Part shown: one piece after another, positions 1 through 7,639 of the stretch
Layout: each line of letters begins with the position of its first letter
Numbering within the stretch: the stretch's first letter is position 1
From: Periweissella ghanensis
GTDB taxonomy: Bacteria; Bacillota; Bacilli; Lactobacillales; Lactobacillaceae
Direction of reading: 5' to 3'
Length of the DNA: 64,000 nucleotides
Assembly (NCBI RefSeq): GCF_918814755.1
Contig: NZ_CAKKNT010000004.1
Coordinates: 1 to 64,000 of the forward strand
The notes under the pieces: model-generated
Database searches by the model: none
What the model was told of the DNA's origin: nothing
What the model saw: only the letters and a program-made list of their open reading frames with translations
Made by a program: the position numbers and the translations under genes

Positions 1-56
1 AGCTATCTCTATTTTTGTACTCTTTTTTACGAAACAATACAATTAGAATAAAAAAT

Positions 57-96
57 GGTACTGACACCCATGACTTAAGTCATGGCCATCAGTACC
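57..96 (-). repeat. Two-tier palindrome; possible IS200/IS605-type end or minus-strand terminator
   Basis: Outer arms GGTACTGA (57-64) and TCAGTACC (89-96) enclose a perfect palindrome CATGACTTAAGTCATG (69-84). Read on the minus strand it is followed by a T-rich run, so it could terminate a minus-strand transcript, but no minus-strand gene lies upstream of it here. The central CATGACTTAAGTCATG resembles the hairpin found at ends of IS200/IS605-type elements (general knowledge of that family). No transposase is visible in the window. Confidence 0.45.
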
Positions 97-205
97 AAAA
101 AGTATAGAACCCTTTTTTACGCGTTGGAACGTGAAAAAAATTATTATTAAACCGTTTAAACTTTACCTTTAAAATTAAAATACAATTAGTTTTTTTGTTT
201 TAAAA

Positions 206-239
206 TGATATAATAATTAGAAATACATTTGAAAGGAAG
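206..239 (+). promoter_or_regulatory. Extended -10 promoter and RBS for the AlaRS-like gene
   Basis: TGATATAAT (206-214) is a perfect extended -10 element, and AAGGAAG just before the ATG at 246 is a fair ribosome binding site. The -35 region (about 186-191) is weak. An 8-bp palindrome GTTTAAAC sits upstream at 154-161 and might be an operator. Confidence 0.55.
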
Positions 240-245
240 CGTTAA

Positions 246-1415
246 ATGCTATCTGTCGAGCAACACCTAAATACTTATTTTACTAAGCACGCGCAACTTT
301 TACCGGCATCGCCATTAGTACGATCTGAGCAACACTTATTCACATTTTCACCTATTCAAGATGTCGAATATTTGTATACGGAACCAGGTCATCCCGGTCA
401 ATATTTTAAACGCCAAGTGTGCTTTCGCCATGTGTATCCGAGTGATACCGTTAATCCATTAGCAACTCCATTGCAAGTTCTCTATAGTTACCACGATACC
501 CAGCGGCAAGCCCCGTACCAAAAATTGCACAATTTACTAACGACCTTATTAGTTAATGACCTTGGATTTTCAATCGACGATATCTACTTAATTGTGCCGG
601 ACATTCCTAATATGGTGGCTGGTTTTAAGACCATTTGGTCCGAGCATGTGATGCCTATTCCAGCTACTAGATTGCATTGTAAGCTCCCATTTGCCGGGGA
701 TCATTATTATGTCAAAGTGGTCGTTAAATACCATGCTGGGTTAGTGACCATCGCTAACTTTGTTTTAGTGGCCTATAATACCGTAGCTGATAATTGCTTG
801 TTAGATAGTGTCTTTTATCCGGAACGGCTCACAATGCTCCAACAAGCTGGTTTGAGTTTATATGAGGTTCCGACAACGCAACAACTGTTTACGGAATTAG
901 GGGCGGTTTTGCCAACTAAGCAACTCGTTCATTTGACAATTAGTGAGTTAACCGCTGCTTTGACGCTACTTGAACAACTGCCAACCGGAACGGGCGCGAA
1001 AAAACACGCTTATACCCTCCGGCGCTTAATCCGGAACGTCTTAACCGAATTAATGGCGGCTGAAATTGATCCGCAAGTTATTTGGGATGTCTTTGCACAC
1101 GTGGCCCAGTTAAATGCCCATCAAACAGCCAGTTTACAACAAGAGTTAGTTAGTTTTACAAAAAGCATCACCCATGGAGAACGCCAACTAAGCAAATACA
1201 TCCGCCAACAGCCCGATTTGCAAGTTGATGCTACGCTGCTAGATCGTGTCTATACATCGTATGGCTTACCGCCAGTATTAGCAGTTAAATGGTTACAAGC
1301 ACATAAATATGCCATCGAAGCCACCATCCCAGCAAAGCTAGTACCACACAAAAATTTCGCTTTTAACTTTGATGTTACCACTAATCAATATCATAATCCG
1401 TTAACTTATCGTTAG
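246..1415 (+). CDS. Alanyl-tRNA synthetase-like catalytic core protein (not housekeeping AlaRS)
   Basis: This 389-residue protein aligns by eye with the N-terminal half of class II alanyl-tRNA synthetase. Near residue 15 it has a YFTKHAQLLPASPLV segment matching the AlaRS opening (FF..KGH..V.SS.LV) followed by LFTF where AlaRS has LLFTNAG. Around 253-270 KHAYTLRRLIRNVLTEL matches the AlaRS RGYVLRRIIRRAVR helix, and near 336 YTSYGLPP matches YDTYGFP. The editing and C-Ala domains are absent (AlaRS is about 870 residues) and the class II motifs are degenerate. It leads a unit with an MFS transporter and two ATP-grasp ligases, so I infer a role in small-molecule amino-acid activation or transfer rather than general translation. 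Substrate and activity are unknown. Confidence 0.75.
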   Translation: MLSVEQHLNTYFTKHAQLLPASPLVRSEQHLFTFSPIQDVEYLYTEPGHPGQYFKRQVCFRHVYPSDTVNPLATPLQVLYSYHDTQRQAPYQKLHNLLTTLLVNDLGFSIDDIYLIVPDIPNMVAGFKTIWSEHVMPIPATRLHCKLPFAGDHYYVKVVVKYHAGLVTIANFVLVAYNTVADNCLLDSVFYPERLTMLQQAGLSLYEVPTTQQLFTELGAVLPTKQLVHLTISELTAALTLLEQLPTGTGAKKHAYTLRRLIRNVLTELMAAEIDPQVIWDVFAHVAQLNAHQTASLQQELVSFTKSITHGERQLSKYIRQQPDLQVDATLLDRVYTSYGLPPVLAVKWLQAHKYAIEATIPAKLVPHKNFAFNFDVTTNQYHNPLTYR

Positions 1416-1421
1416 GTAGTC

Positions 1422-1438
1422 AGGAGGAAGCGCTTATT
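1422..1438 (+). promoter_or_regulatory. Strong Shine-Dalgarno in front of an ATT start codon
   Basis: AGGAGG (1422-1427) lies 8 bases before ATT (1436-1438). The reading frame is open from this ATT into the MFS gene. No in-frame ATG, GTG or TTG occurs before TTG at 1544, and starting there would remove the first membrane helix. The AGGAGG therefore decides the start as ATT, a rare initiator known from infC, unless the base is an error for ATG. Confidence 0.6.
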
Positions 1439-2602
1439 TCTAAACACATTCAGTACGCTAAGTTTGTCTCCTATGGTGGGACCTTAGTATTTAATACAAT
1501 TATTGATCTATGGATTGTCCATACGTTTGGTTCGTCTAACATTTTGGGACAAACAATGGCCATCGCGAGTTCAGCAACTTTTATTTGTAGTATCTTTGGT
1601 GGCTATATTGCGGATTCGAAATATTTATTGGCCGTGATTAAAGGGATTAACCTTATTTCAGGAATCTTATGCCTCGCTTTTGTCGGGCTGTATCATTACC
1701 AAACGCACCTTGATTTATGGCAAGTCAATACAGCGGTCTTCTTATTGAATGTCAATGCTTACTTGAGTTCGCCAATCTTTAAAAAAATGGTGAATTTCTT
1801 TGTTAAGCGTGAGGCGATTATGACTTTTAATCAAACGATGGCACTAGGAACGCAAGTGTTAAGTGTCACGGTACCACCAATTAGTACGTTCTTGTACGGT
1901 TGGCATTGGTTAAGCTTACCAATGGCATTTCTGCTAAATGGTCTTTCGTTTTTCGGGGCGTTTTTCTTCTTAAAACCATTTACATTGACCGAGCAACCAA
2001 GTCATAAATTTGTTGGTTACCGCCAAACGTTTACAAACATCTTTAGTAATCCAACCTTGTTGCAATTCTTATTTATGGGCGTAATGTTAAATTTTTTTTT
2101 GGCCGGACTTAATATCTTCTTTCCGATTATGGTGATTCGACAATTACACGAAGGACATTTGTATGGGGCGGTTTTAGCGAGTCAAGCCGTCGGAGGAATT
2201 GTGGGTTCATACTCCATCTCCAAAATTCCGATTACCAAGAGTTTAACATTTGAACGCATTGGCTTAGTGGTAATTTCATTAGTGTTATTACTACTAACGA
2301 TCCTCCAAACGATTGCGTTTATCTTTGTAGTCGCCGTTGTAATTAGTATTGTCTTATCTCGCTACAATATTGCGTCGCAAACGATTGTCCAGCGTGAAGT
2401 TGATAGTGCTTTAATTGGGAAGACTTTTTCCGCGATTTTTATTTTTGCCAATATTGCCTCACCAATTGGAAACCTATCATTTGGTTATATTAATGGGATT
2501 TCTATGAATTTAACGTTAATTGTCGTTGCCGTCGGGTTTGTTATTTTCAATTTAATGTGGATTATGATTGATCGACGCTATCAAAAAAGGAGTCACGAAT
2601 GA
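1436..2602 (+). CDS. MFS transporter in the AlaRS-like/ATP-grasp unit
   Basis: About 388 residues from the ATT start, with about 12 hydrophobic segments typical of the major facilitator superfamily. After the predicted first helix (FVSYGGTLVFNTIIDLWIV) comes GGYIADSK, an MFS loop 2-3-type motif. The residues before TTG 1544 supply helix 1, which supports the upstream start. The stop codon overlaps the ATG of the next gene (ATGA at 2599-2602), so the two are translationally coupled. By position I infer export of, or self-protection against, the product of the neighbouring ligases. The substrate cannot be read from sequence. Confidence is high for the family and moderate for the start. Confidence 0.8.
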   Translation: MSKHIQYAKFVSYGGTLVFNTIIDLWIVHTFGSSNILGQTMAIASSATFICSIFGGYIADSKYLLAVIKGINLISGILCLAFVGLYHYQTHLDLWQVNTAVFLLNVNAYLSSPIFKKMVNFFVKREAIMTFNQTMALGTQVLSVTVPPISTFLYGWHWLSLPMAFLLNGLSFFGAFFFLKPFTLTEQPSHKFVGYRQTFTNIFSNPTLLQFLFMGVMLNFFLAGLNIFFPIMVIRQLHEGHLYGAVLASQAVGGIVGSYSISKIPITKSLTFERIGLVVISLVLLLLTILQTIAFIFVVAVVISIVLSRYNIASQTIVQREVDSALIGKTFSAIFIFANIASPIGNLSFGYINGISMNLTLIVVAVGFVIFNLMWIMIDRRYQKRSHE

Positions 2603-3798
2603 ACATTGTAATTTTATCACCACTCAGTAATTCTTACATTGGGGCGTTAACATGGGCACCTGTTGATGACAATACGTACACGTATCTTGTTTCAGCACGC
2701 TTAGAGCATAATTATCAAACTACCCAAGCCAATATTAAAATTATCACTGTCCCTGAATGGAACTATCCAAACTTATTGCATGCCGTCACTACCATTAATG
2801 AGCCGACACCAATAAATCATTTAATTCATTACGATGAGCATGACGTTGAAGTGGCGGCCCAGTTGCGCGAAGTCTTTAATATCCCAGGTCAACGCTTAGC
2901 AGAAGCGACGTTGTATCGGAATAAGTTTTTGATGAAACAATACGTTGCCCAACACGGGATTGCCGTACCAAAGTATCAAGAAGTCTTGTCACTGGATGAT
3001 GTGGCTACGTGGCAAGCAAACTTTAATGGGACAAGCATTTTAAAACCGATTGATGGCGCCGGGGCCAAAGGGATTACGGTCTTAACACCGACAACTGAAT
3101 TGGCTGAAATCACACTTGAAGCAGGCGGGCGCTACATTATTGAAGAATATATCGATTGGCCCTTATATCACGTTGATGGCTTTGTACAAGGAAAGCAATT
3201 AGCGTATGTAAATACTTCTAAATATCTTGGCCAAGGTGGCATTAACTACTTAAGTCAGCAAAATTCTGGTTCAGTTGAAATTGATCGCACGACAGCTCTG
3301 GCATCTAAAATTGAAGTCTATGTTAAGCATCTGTTAACCATTTTACCGCACGATGATGCCATGCTATTTCACTTAGAAGTCTTTGTTGAACCTGACACCG
3401 AAACAATTTACTTTTGTGAAATCGGTAACCGCTTAGGTGGTGGCCGCATTAATGAAGAACTCCATGATCGTTACGGTATTTGGCCGATTAAAAGCTACTT
3501 ACATGCGGTTATTACTAATGAGCCTGAGGTGGTTGTTCCAAAAAATGATTCGCTTCACGGGTTTATATTTATCGCACCCGAACATGGTAGATTAACTGCA
3601 TTACCAGCAACTGTTCCCGTGGATGGCATCTATGATTACCACGTTTTTGGGAAGGTGGGCAAAGTCTATGATGGCAGTAACTCGATTAACCAAGCCGTTG
3701 TTGCTATTAGTGTCCGGGATACAACCGCCGCCATCGTCTATGCAAAACTCCGGGAAATTGAACAATATTTAGCAACGACAATTAAATACACAAAATAG
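2599..3798 (+). CDS. ATP-grasp ligase (first of two)
   Basis: A 399-residue ATP-grasp protein. The glycine-rich ATP loop KPIDGAGAKG is near residues 148-157, EEYIDWPLYHVDGFV follows near 190, and the metal/ATP-binding end of the fold, FHLEVF...FCEIGNRLGGGR, is near 257-282. ATP-grasp enzymes join a carboxylate to an amine or thiol through an acyl-phosphate, as in dipeptide ligases and BacD-type enzymes. It overlaps the MFS gene by 4 bases and is followed after 8 bases by a related ATP-grasp gene. Two tandem ligases next to an AlaRS-like protein suggest stepwise peptide or amide formation (inference). It is not D-Ala-D-Ala ligase or carbamoyl-phosphate synthase by length or motifs. Confidence 0.8.
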   Translation: MNIVILSPLSNSYIGALTWAPVDDNTYTYLVSARLEHNYQTTQANIKIITVPEWNYPNLLHAVTTINEPTPINHLIHYDEHDVEVAAQLREVFNIPGQRLAEATLYRNKFLMKQYVAQHGIAVPKYQEVLSLDDVATWQANFNGTSILKPIDGAGAKGITVLTPTTELAEITLEAGGRYIIEEYIDWPLYHVDGFVQGKQLAYVNTSKYLGQGGINYLSQQNSGSVEIDRTTALASKIEVYVKHLLTILPHDDAMLFHLEVFVEPDTETIYFCEIGNRLGGGRINEELHDRYGIWPIKSYLHAVITNEPEVVVPKNDSLHGFIFIAPEHGRLTALPATVPVDGIYDYHVFGKVGKVYDGSNSINQAVVAISVRDTTAAIVYAKLREIEQYLATTIKYTK

Positions 3799-3806
3799 GA
3801 GGCCTT

Positions 3807-3875
3807 ATGAATTATTTTGTTTATAAATACTCGCCTCAAAGCATTCACGCGTAAGCGCTAGCCAACACTGTAATT
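3807..3875 (+). other. Original start of second ATP-grasp gene, interrupted by in-frame TAA
   Basis: AGGAGG (3797-3802) precedes ATG 3807, which opens a 15-codon reading frame ending at TAA (3852-3854). This frame is the same as that of the downstream ATP-grasp gene, and after the TAA it continues without another stop. The 15 residues begin MNYFVYKYSP, and the codons after the stop read ALANTVIVAP, a plausible beta-strand start of an ATP-grasp N-terminal domain. A single base change would restore a full-length gene, so this is a nonsense mutation, a sequencing error, or a readthrough site. Confidence 0.7.
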
Positions 3876-5027
3876 GTGGCCCCACGTAATCGGCAAACTG
3901 CTTATGAACAATATTTTGGCAAGCAACTACCAACCATGCTATTCTTAGATGAAATTAACTTTGACACCGTCTTAGCAGCTTTACGCCAACGTTCGGATGT
4001 TACCAGCGTCAATACATTAAGCGAACCCGATGGCATGTGGGTCGGGTTAATTGAAGATATCATTCTTAAGCGGCCCTCAAAGTATCTTGAAAATACGCTT
4101 AGCAAAGATAAGTATTATATGCGCGCGGTCCTTGCAGGGATTGTCCCACAACCAGAATTTTTGGCGCTCGTAGATATTGCATCTGCCTTAGCTTTTGTCC
4201 AAGCACACGCAAAAGTCATTCTTAAACCGCGCCGTGATGATTCAGCTAGTGGGGTCCAAGTACTCGATGTGAACATGCAATCATTAGCAGCTATTCAAAC
4301 ACAACTAACAACGATTTTAGCTAGTAGTCCAGATGGCTACATGTTGGAAACTTTTAATCCGTATCCGCATATGTGTACCGTCGATGGCTATGCTATTGAT
4401 GGTCAAATTACCCGCTTTATTGTGCATGAATATGTCACGCCCATCTTGGCTAGTTTGCAAGCTAAGCAAGCGTTAGTAACCCGAACGGCACATTTCTACA
4501 GTCGAAATGATACGAGCATGTTGGCTAAAATTTTTACATTGACGCAAACGATTATTAGCACGTTAAATTCATGTGATAAAGTAATGCCATTTCATCTGGA
4601 GCTATTTTACGATGATAGTGGGAATTTAGCATTTTGTGAACTTGGTAAACGCTTTGGTGGTGGCGGGATTTTAGAATTAATTGTTGCCGAAACGGGCGTT
4701 GATATTGCCCAAGAATATTGGTTACGCCAAAATGGGGATGTTATTTCAGATGAGGGACCAGTTCAATTGCAGCCAACGCAAATTGTTGCGTGGTACAAGA
4801 AATTTGCGCAAGCCGGTTATTTAACGACTATGCCAACTAGTTATTTACCATCGTTGCCATGGGTTAGTGCTTTTTATCCAATGGTGCAAGTTGATACACA
4901 AACGCAAGCTAGTCAAAGTATTACCGACTTACTGTTTAAGTTACGCTTTACTGCCGCTGATGAAGCCACTTTCAGCCAGCATTTAAACGATATTGATGAA
5001 TATGCTCAGCAATATCGTTGGATATAA
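3876..5027 (+). CDS. ATP-grasp ligase (second of two), probably 5'-truncated by a nonsense codon
   Basis: The open frame from GTG 3876 gives 383 residues with an ATP-grasp core: KPRRDDSASG near 116-125, a FNPYPHMCTVDGYA segment near 160, and FHLELF...FCELGKRFGGGG near 237-264. It resembles the preceding ATP-grasp protein in motif order and spacing and is probably a diverged partner. No ribosome binding site precedes GTG 3876. The evident native start is ATG 3807, cut off by TAA 3852, so translation would need reinitiation or readthrough. The catalytic core is intact, which suggests the interruption is recent or artefactual. Confidence 0.7.
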   Translation: MAPRNRQTAYEQYFGKQLPTMLFLDEINFDTVLAALRQRSDVTSVNTLSEPDGMWVGLIEDIILKRPSKYLENTLSKDKYYMRAVLAGIVPQPEFLALVDIASALAFVQAHAKVILKPRRDDSASGVQVLDVNMQSLAAIQTQLTTILASSPDGYMLETFNPYPHMCTVDGYAIDGQITRFIVHEYVTPILASLQAKQALVTRTAHFYSRNDTSMLAKIFTLTQTIISTLNSCDKVMPFHLELFYDDSGNLAFCELGKRFGGGGILELIVAETGVDIAQEYWLRQNGDVISDEGPVQLQPTQIVAWYKKFAQAGYLTTMPTSYLPSLPWVSAFYPMVQVDTQTQASQSITDLLFKLRFTAADEATFSQHLNDIDEYAQQYRWI

Positions 5028-5102
5028 ATCCACTGAATTAAGACATGTACTCACCCAAGATTACTAACATTTGAGTTATACTTCTGACGGATAGCTCACA
5101 TA

Positions 5103-5131
5103 TTGACGAAGATACCTCCAATAGCTATCAT
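5103..5131 (+). promoter_or_regulatory. Sigma-A-type promoter for the Nudix gene
   Basis: TTGACG (5103-5108) and TATCAT (5126-5131) are separated by 17 bases. AAAGGAG sits before the ATG at 5171. The gene after the ATP-grasp pair therefore probably has its own transcript. Confidence 0.55.
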
Positions 5132-5170
5132 GAAGGTAATAAAACTACGGGACCTTAAAGGAGAATTACG

Positions 5171-5686
5171 ATGCCATACCAAGATTCATATATTGCAAAA
5201 GTGCGGGAAAAAGTCGGCCATGACTTCTTATTAGTGATGCCAACAATTGATGTGGTCATTAAAAATTCAGCGGACGAACTTCTACTAATCTATAATCGCG
5301 ATTTTGATGCCTGGGCTTTTCCGGGTGGTTACAATGAACCCGAATTTTCATGGCAAGAAAATGCCGCCCGCGAAGCATTAGAAGAGGGTGGTATTCAAAT
5401 TGATCCTACCAAACTGCAACTAATTGGGAATGTTTCCGGTAAAAATTATATTGCAAAATACGCGAATGGCGACACAACGCAATTGTTTACCAATGCCTAT
5501 CTTTGTGAAGAGTGGGAAGCTGAAAGCGATGTAATTGACACAACTGAAATTGATGCCAAAAAGTGGGTCCCAGCTAGTGAGTTGACAACGACTAAGTTAA
5601 CCTTTGCGGCCAAAGCCGTCTGGGAAGTGTACCAACAATACCGGGCAACTGGGCAGGCATATTCATTGAACTTCGAAACAAAATAA
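5171..5686 (+). CDS. Nudix hydrolase family protein
   Basis: A 171-residue protein with a Nudix helix region around residues 50-73 (GGYNEPEF...AAREALEEGG). The REALEEGG half is canonical. The first glutamate of the consensus GX5E is displaced by one residue (PEF where most family members have PGE), so metal binding may differ slightly. Nudix enzymes hydrolyse nucleoside diphosphates linked to another group; the substrate here is not evident. It lies 143 bases after the ATP-grasp pair behind its own likely promoter, and a terminator follows, so its link to that unit is uncertain. Confidence 0.75.
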   Translation: MPYQDSYIAKVREKVGHDFLLVMPTIDVVIKNSADELLLIYNRDFDAWAFPGGYNEPEFSWQENAAREALEEGGIQIDPTKLQLIGNVSGKNYIAKYANGDTTQLFTNAYLCEEWEAESDVIDTTEIDAKKWVPASELTTTKLTFAAKAVWEVYQQYRATGQAYSLNFETK

Positions 5687-5690
5687 AAAC

Positions 5691-5725
5691 AAAAGGTCCG
5701 TGGATATTATATTCACGGATCTTTT
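5691..5725 (+). terminator. Rho-independent terminator after the Nudix gene
   Basis: Stem AAAAGGTCCGTG (5691-5702) pairs with CACGGATCTTTT (5714-5725) with one mismatch and an 11-base loop. Confidence 0.75.
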
Positions 5726-5734
5726 CGTCAGATT

Positions 5735-5774
5735 ATTTCACTTTTATATCGTATATTTCACTTTTATATCGTAT
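5735..5774. repeat. Tandem duplication of a 20-bp unit
   Basis: Two exact adjacent copies of a 20-bp unit beginning ATTTCACTTTTATATC occupy 5735-5754 and 5755-5774, in the gap between the convergent Nudix and rbsK genes. Confidence 0.9.
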
Positions 5775-5809
5775 CTAACCGCTTCTTGGTATCGTTTCTT
5801 TTTAATTGC

Positions 5810-6736
5810 TTATTCAAATTGAAAAGGAAGATCCATTTTAGCCATTTGCTTTTTCGTTGGATAGGCTCTTTGCGTGCCGTATTTAGTCACAGATAACGCC
5901 GCATACTGATTAGCAAACTTAATCGCGGCATCAATACTAGCTCCCATCGTATAATAATAGGCAAAACTCCCTGCAAATGCATCCCCAGCGCCAGTTGTAT
6001 CAACGGCTTGGACGGGGAAGGCCGGAATTAATTGCGCATGGTGTTGATCCATCCACAAAACACCTTTGCTCCCCAGTGTCACTAACAGATTTTCTAGCCC
6101 CGCAGCAATTAATGTCTGGCCAGCACGCTTTATATCAGCTAAATCATATGTTGGTAAGCCTGTCACGGCTGCCAACTCATGTTCGTTTGGTGTAAAAAAT
6201 TTAACTTGCACCACATAGTTAATATCTAGTTCTAAATTTGCTGGTGCTGGATCTAACATGACCGGGACGTGATATTTTTTAGCTAATTCGATTACATGAT
6301 AATTAGTTGCTAAAGCAATTTCTTGTTGTAATAGAATTATCTGTGCATCACGAATCAGCGCTTGATGAGCATCAATCATACTTGGCGTAAGTTCATCATT
6401 GGCTCGCTTGACGACCAAGATTCGATTAGTACCCGAAGATTCAACAAAGATGGATGCAACTCCGCTGCCACGACTCCCGTTAATAATCCCCGCTGAATTG
6501 ATATCATTATCAGCATAGTTTTGCCGTTGTTGGCGACCAAAGTAGTCCTTACCAATTACCGTTAATAAATCAACATCGGCCCCTAAACGTGCTGCAGCAA
6601 TGGCTTGATTAGCACCTTTGCCACCAAAGCCTTCGGAAAAATCATATCCAGCAACCGTTTCACCCCGCTTGGGTAAATGATCAGTAAAGGTTGTTAGTTC
6701 ATACATATTTGACCCAATAATTGTTATTTTAGGCAT
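5810..6736 (-). CDS. rbsK: Ribokinase
   Basis: PfkB-family sugar kinase of 308 residues. It phosphorylates ribose to ribose-5-phosphate, or by context deoxyribose. The N-terminal GFGGKGANQA motif (near 36) binds the sugar, and the C-terminal DTTGAGDAFAGSF motif near 245-257 carries the catalytic Asp and the anion hole. I chose the ATG giving MPKITIIG, which has a GAGGTGG ribosome binding site just upstream; an ATG four codons earlier lies inside that site. It follows deoC after 8 bases, so the pair forms a pentose/deoxynucleoside salvage operon. Confidence 0.88.
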   Translation of the reverse strand: MPKITIIGSNMYELTTFTDHLPKRGETVAGYDFSEGFGGKGANQAIAAARLGADVDLLTVIGKDYFGRQQRQNYADNDINSAGIINGSRGSGVASIFVESSGTNRILVVKRANDELTPSMIDAHQALIRDAQIILLQQEIALATNYHVIELAKKYHVPVMLDPAPANLELDINYVVQVKFFTPNEHELAAVTGLPTYDLADIKRAGQTLIAAGLENLLVTLGSKGVLWMDQHHAQLIPAFPVQAVDTTGAGDAFAGSFAYYYTMGASIDAAIKFANQYAALSVTKYGTQRAYPTKKQMAKMDLPFQFE

Positions 6737-6744
6737 TAGCCACC

Positions 6745-7413
6745 TCACTTACTAGGTTCGTCATTGACAATCCCTAAAACTGATAAACTACTGCTCGTTC
6801 CTAATCGATCAGCACCAGCACCAATTAAGACTTCCGCCATTTCACGATTACGAATTCCACCGGCGGCTTTAATTTTGATGCGCTTATCAACGGCATTTTT
6901 CATGATTTTAACGTCAGCTAAAGTCGCACCACTGGTAGTAAAATCCGTTGAGGTCTTGACATAATCAGCCCCCGTATCCGCAACTAAACGACTCGCAATC
7001 CCAATTTCATTATCCGTTAGTAAGCCGATTTCAATGATAACTTTAATCACCTTACCGGCACCATGGACAATGTCAACGAGTGCTTGGACTTCTTGGCGAA
7101 CTTTGTTGTAATGTGCGGCCTTAAATTCACCCAGATTATAAACCATATCAATTTCGTCGGCACCGTTGTAGATGGCATCTTGAGCTTCTGCAACTTTAGT
7201 CGTTGTTGTATTCGCCCCTAATGGAAAACCGACAACCGTGCCAATTTTTACCGATGAACCTTTCAAACGTTTGTGAGTATAAGATACCCAATACGGGTTG
7301 ACCATAACGGTATAAAATTGATAGGTTAGCGCTTCCGTAATAAGTTGATCAATGTCGGTTTGGGTGGCATCTGGTTTTAGTAACGTGTGGTCAATTAACT
7401 GATTTAATTGCAT
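6745..7413 (-). CDS. deoC: Deoxyribose-phosphate aldolase
   Basis: A 222-residue DeoC that cleaves 2-deoxyribose-5-phosphate to acetaldehyde and glyceraldehyde-3-phosphate in the cytoplasm. Visible signatures are IDMVYNLGEFK, the Schiff-base lysine in DYVKTSTDF near residue 150, and the second lysine in KIKAAGGIR near 178. Length matches the family. AGGAGG precedes the ATG on the minus strand, and rbsK follows immediately. It lies opposite the S66 peptidase gene with a 226-base divergent intergenic region. Confidence 0.93.
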   Translation of the reverse strand: MQLNQLIDHTLLKPDATQTDIDQLITEALTYQFYTVMVNPYWVSYTHKRLKGSSVKIGTVVGFPLGANTTTTKVAEAQDAIYNGADEIDMVYNLGEFKAAHYNKVRQEVQALVDIVHGAGKVIKVIIEIGLLTDNEIGIASRLVADTGADYVKTSTDFTTSGATLADVKIMKNAVDKRIKIKAAGGIRNREMAEVLIGAGADRLGTSSSLSVLGIVNDEPSK

Positions 7414-7579
7414 TATAAAATCCTCCTTTATCCGGATCCCATCGTCATTATAAGTGGATGATTGACTGGCTGTAAATGTGATTTGGCAAAAGCAAACTAC
7501 TTGTAAAGTGGATGTGAAATGCCTGTTAATTAGTTTGTATGATTATTAAAATTAACTAATAAAATTCATATAAGCATAG

Positions 7580-7615
7580 TTAGTGGAAGTGGTGTACAAT
7601 ATTAGAATCCACTAA
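7580..7615 (+). promoter_or_regulatory. Inverted repeat flanking a -10 box upstream of the MccF-like gene
   Basis: TTAGTGGA (7580-7587) and TCCACTAA (7608-7615) form a perfect 8-bp inverted repeat with a 20-base spacer that contains TACAAT (7595-7600), a good -10 sequence. The direct repeat CTAATAAAATT occurs upstream and again at the right arm. The arrangement looks like a repressor operator. Confidence 0.4.
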
Positions 7616-7639
7616 TAAAATTTTAAAGGAGGTTAGTAT

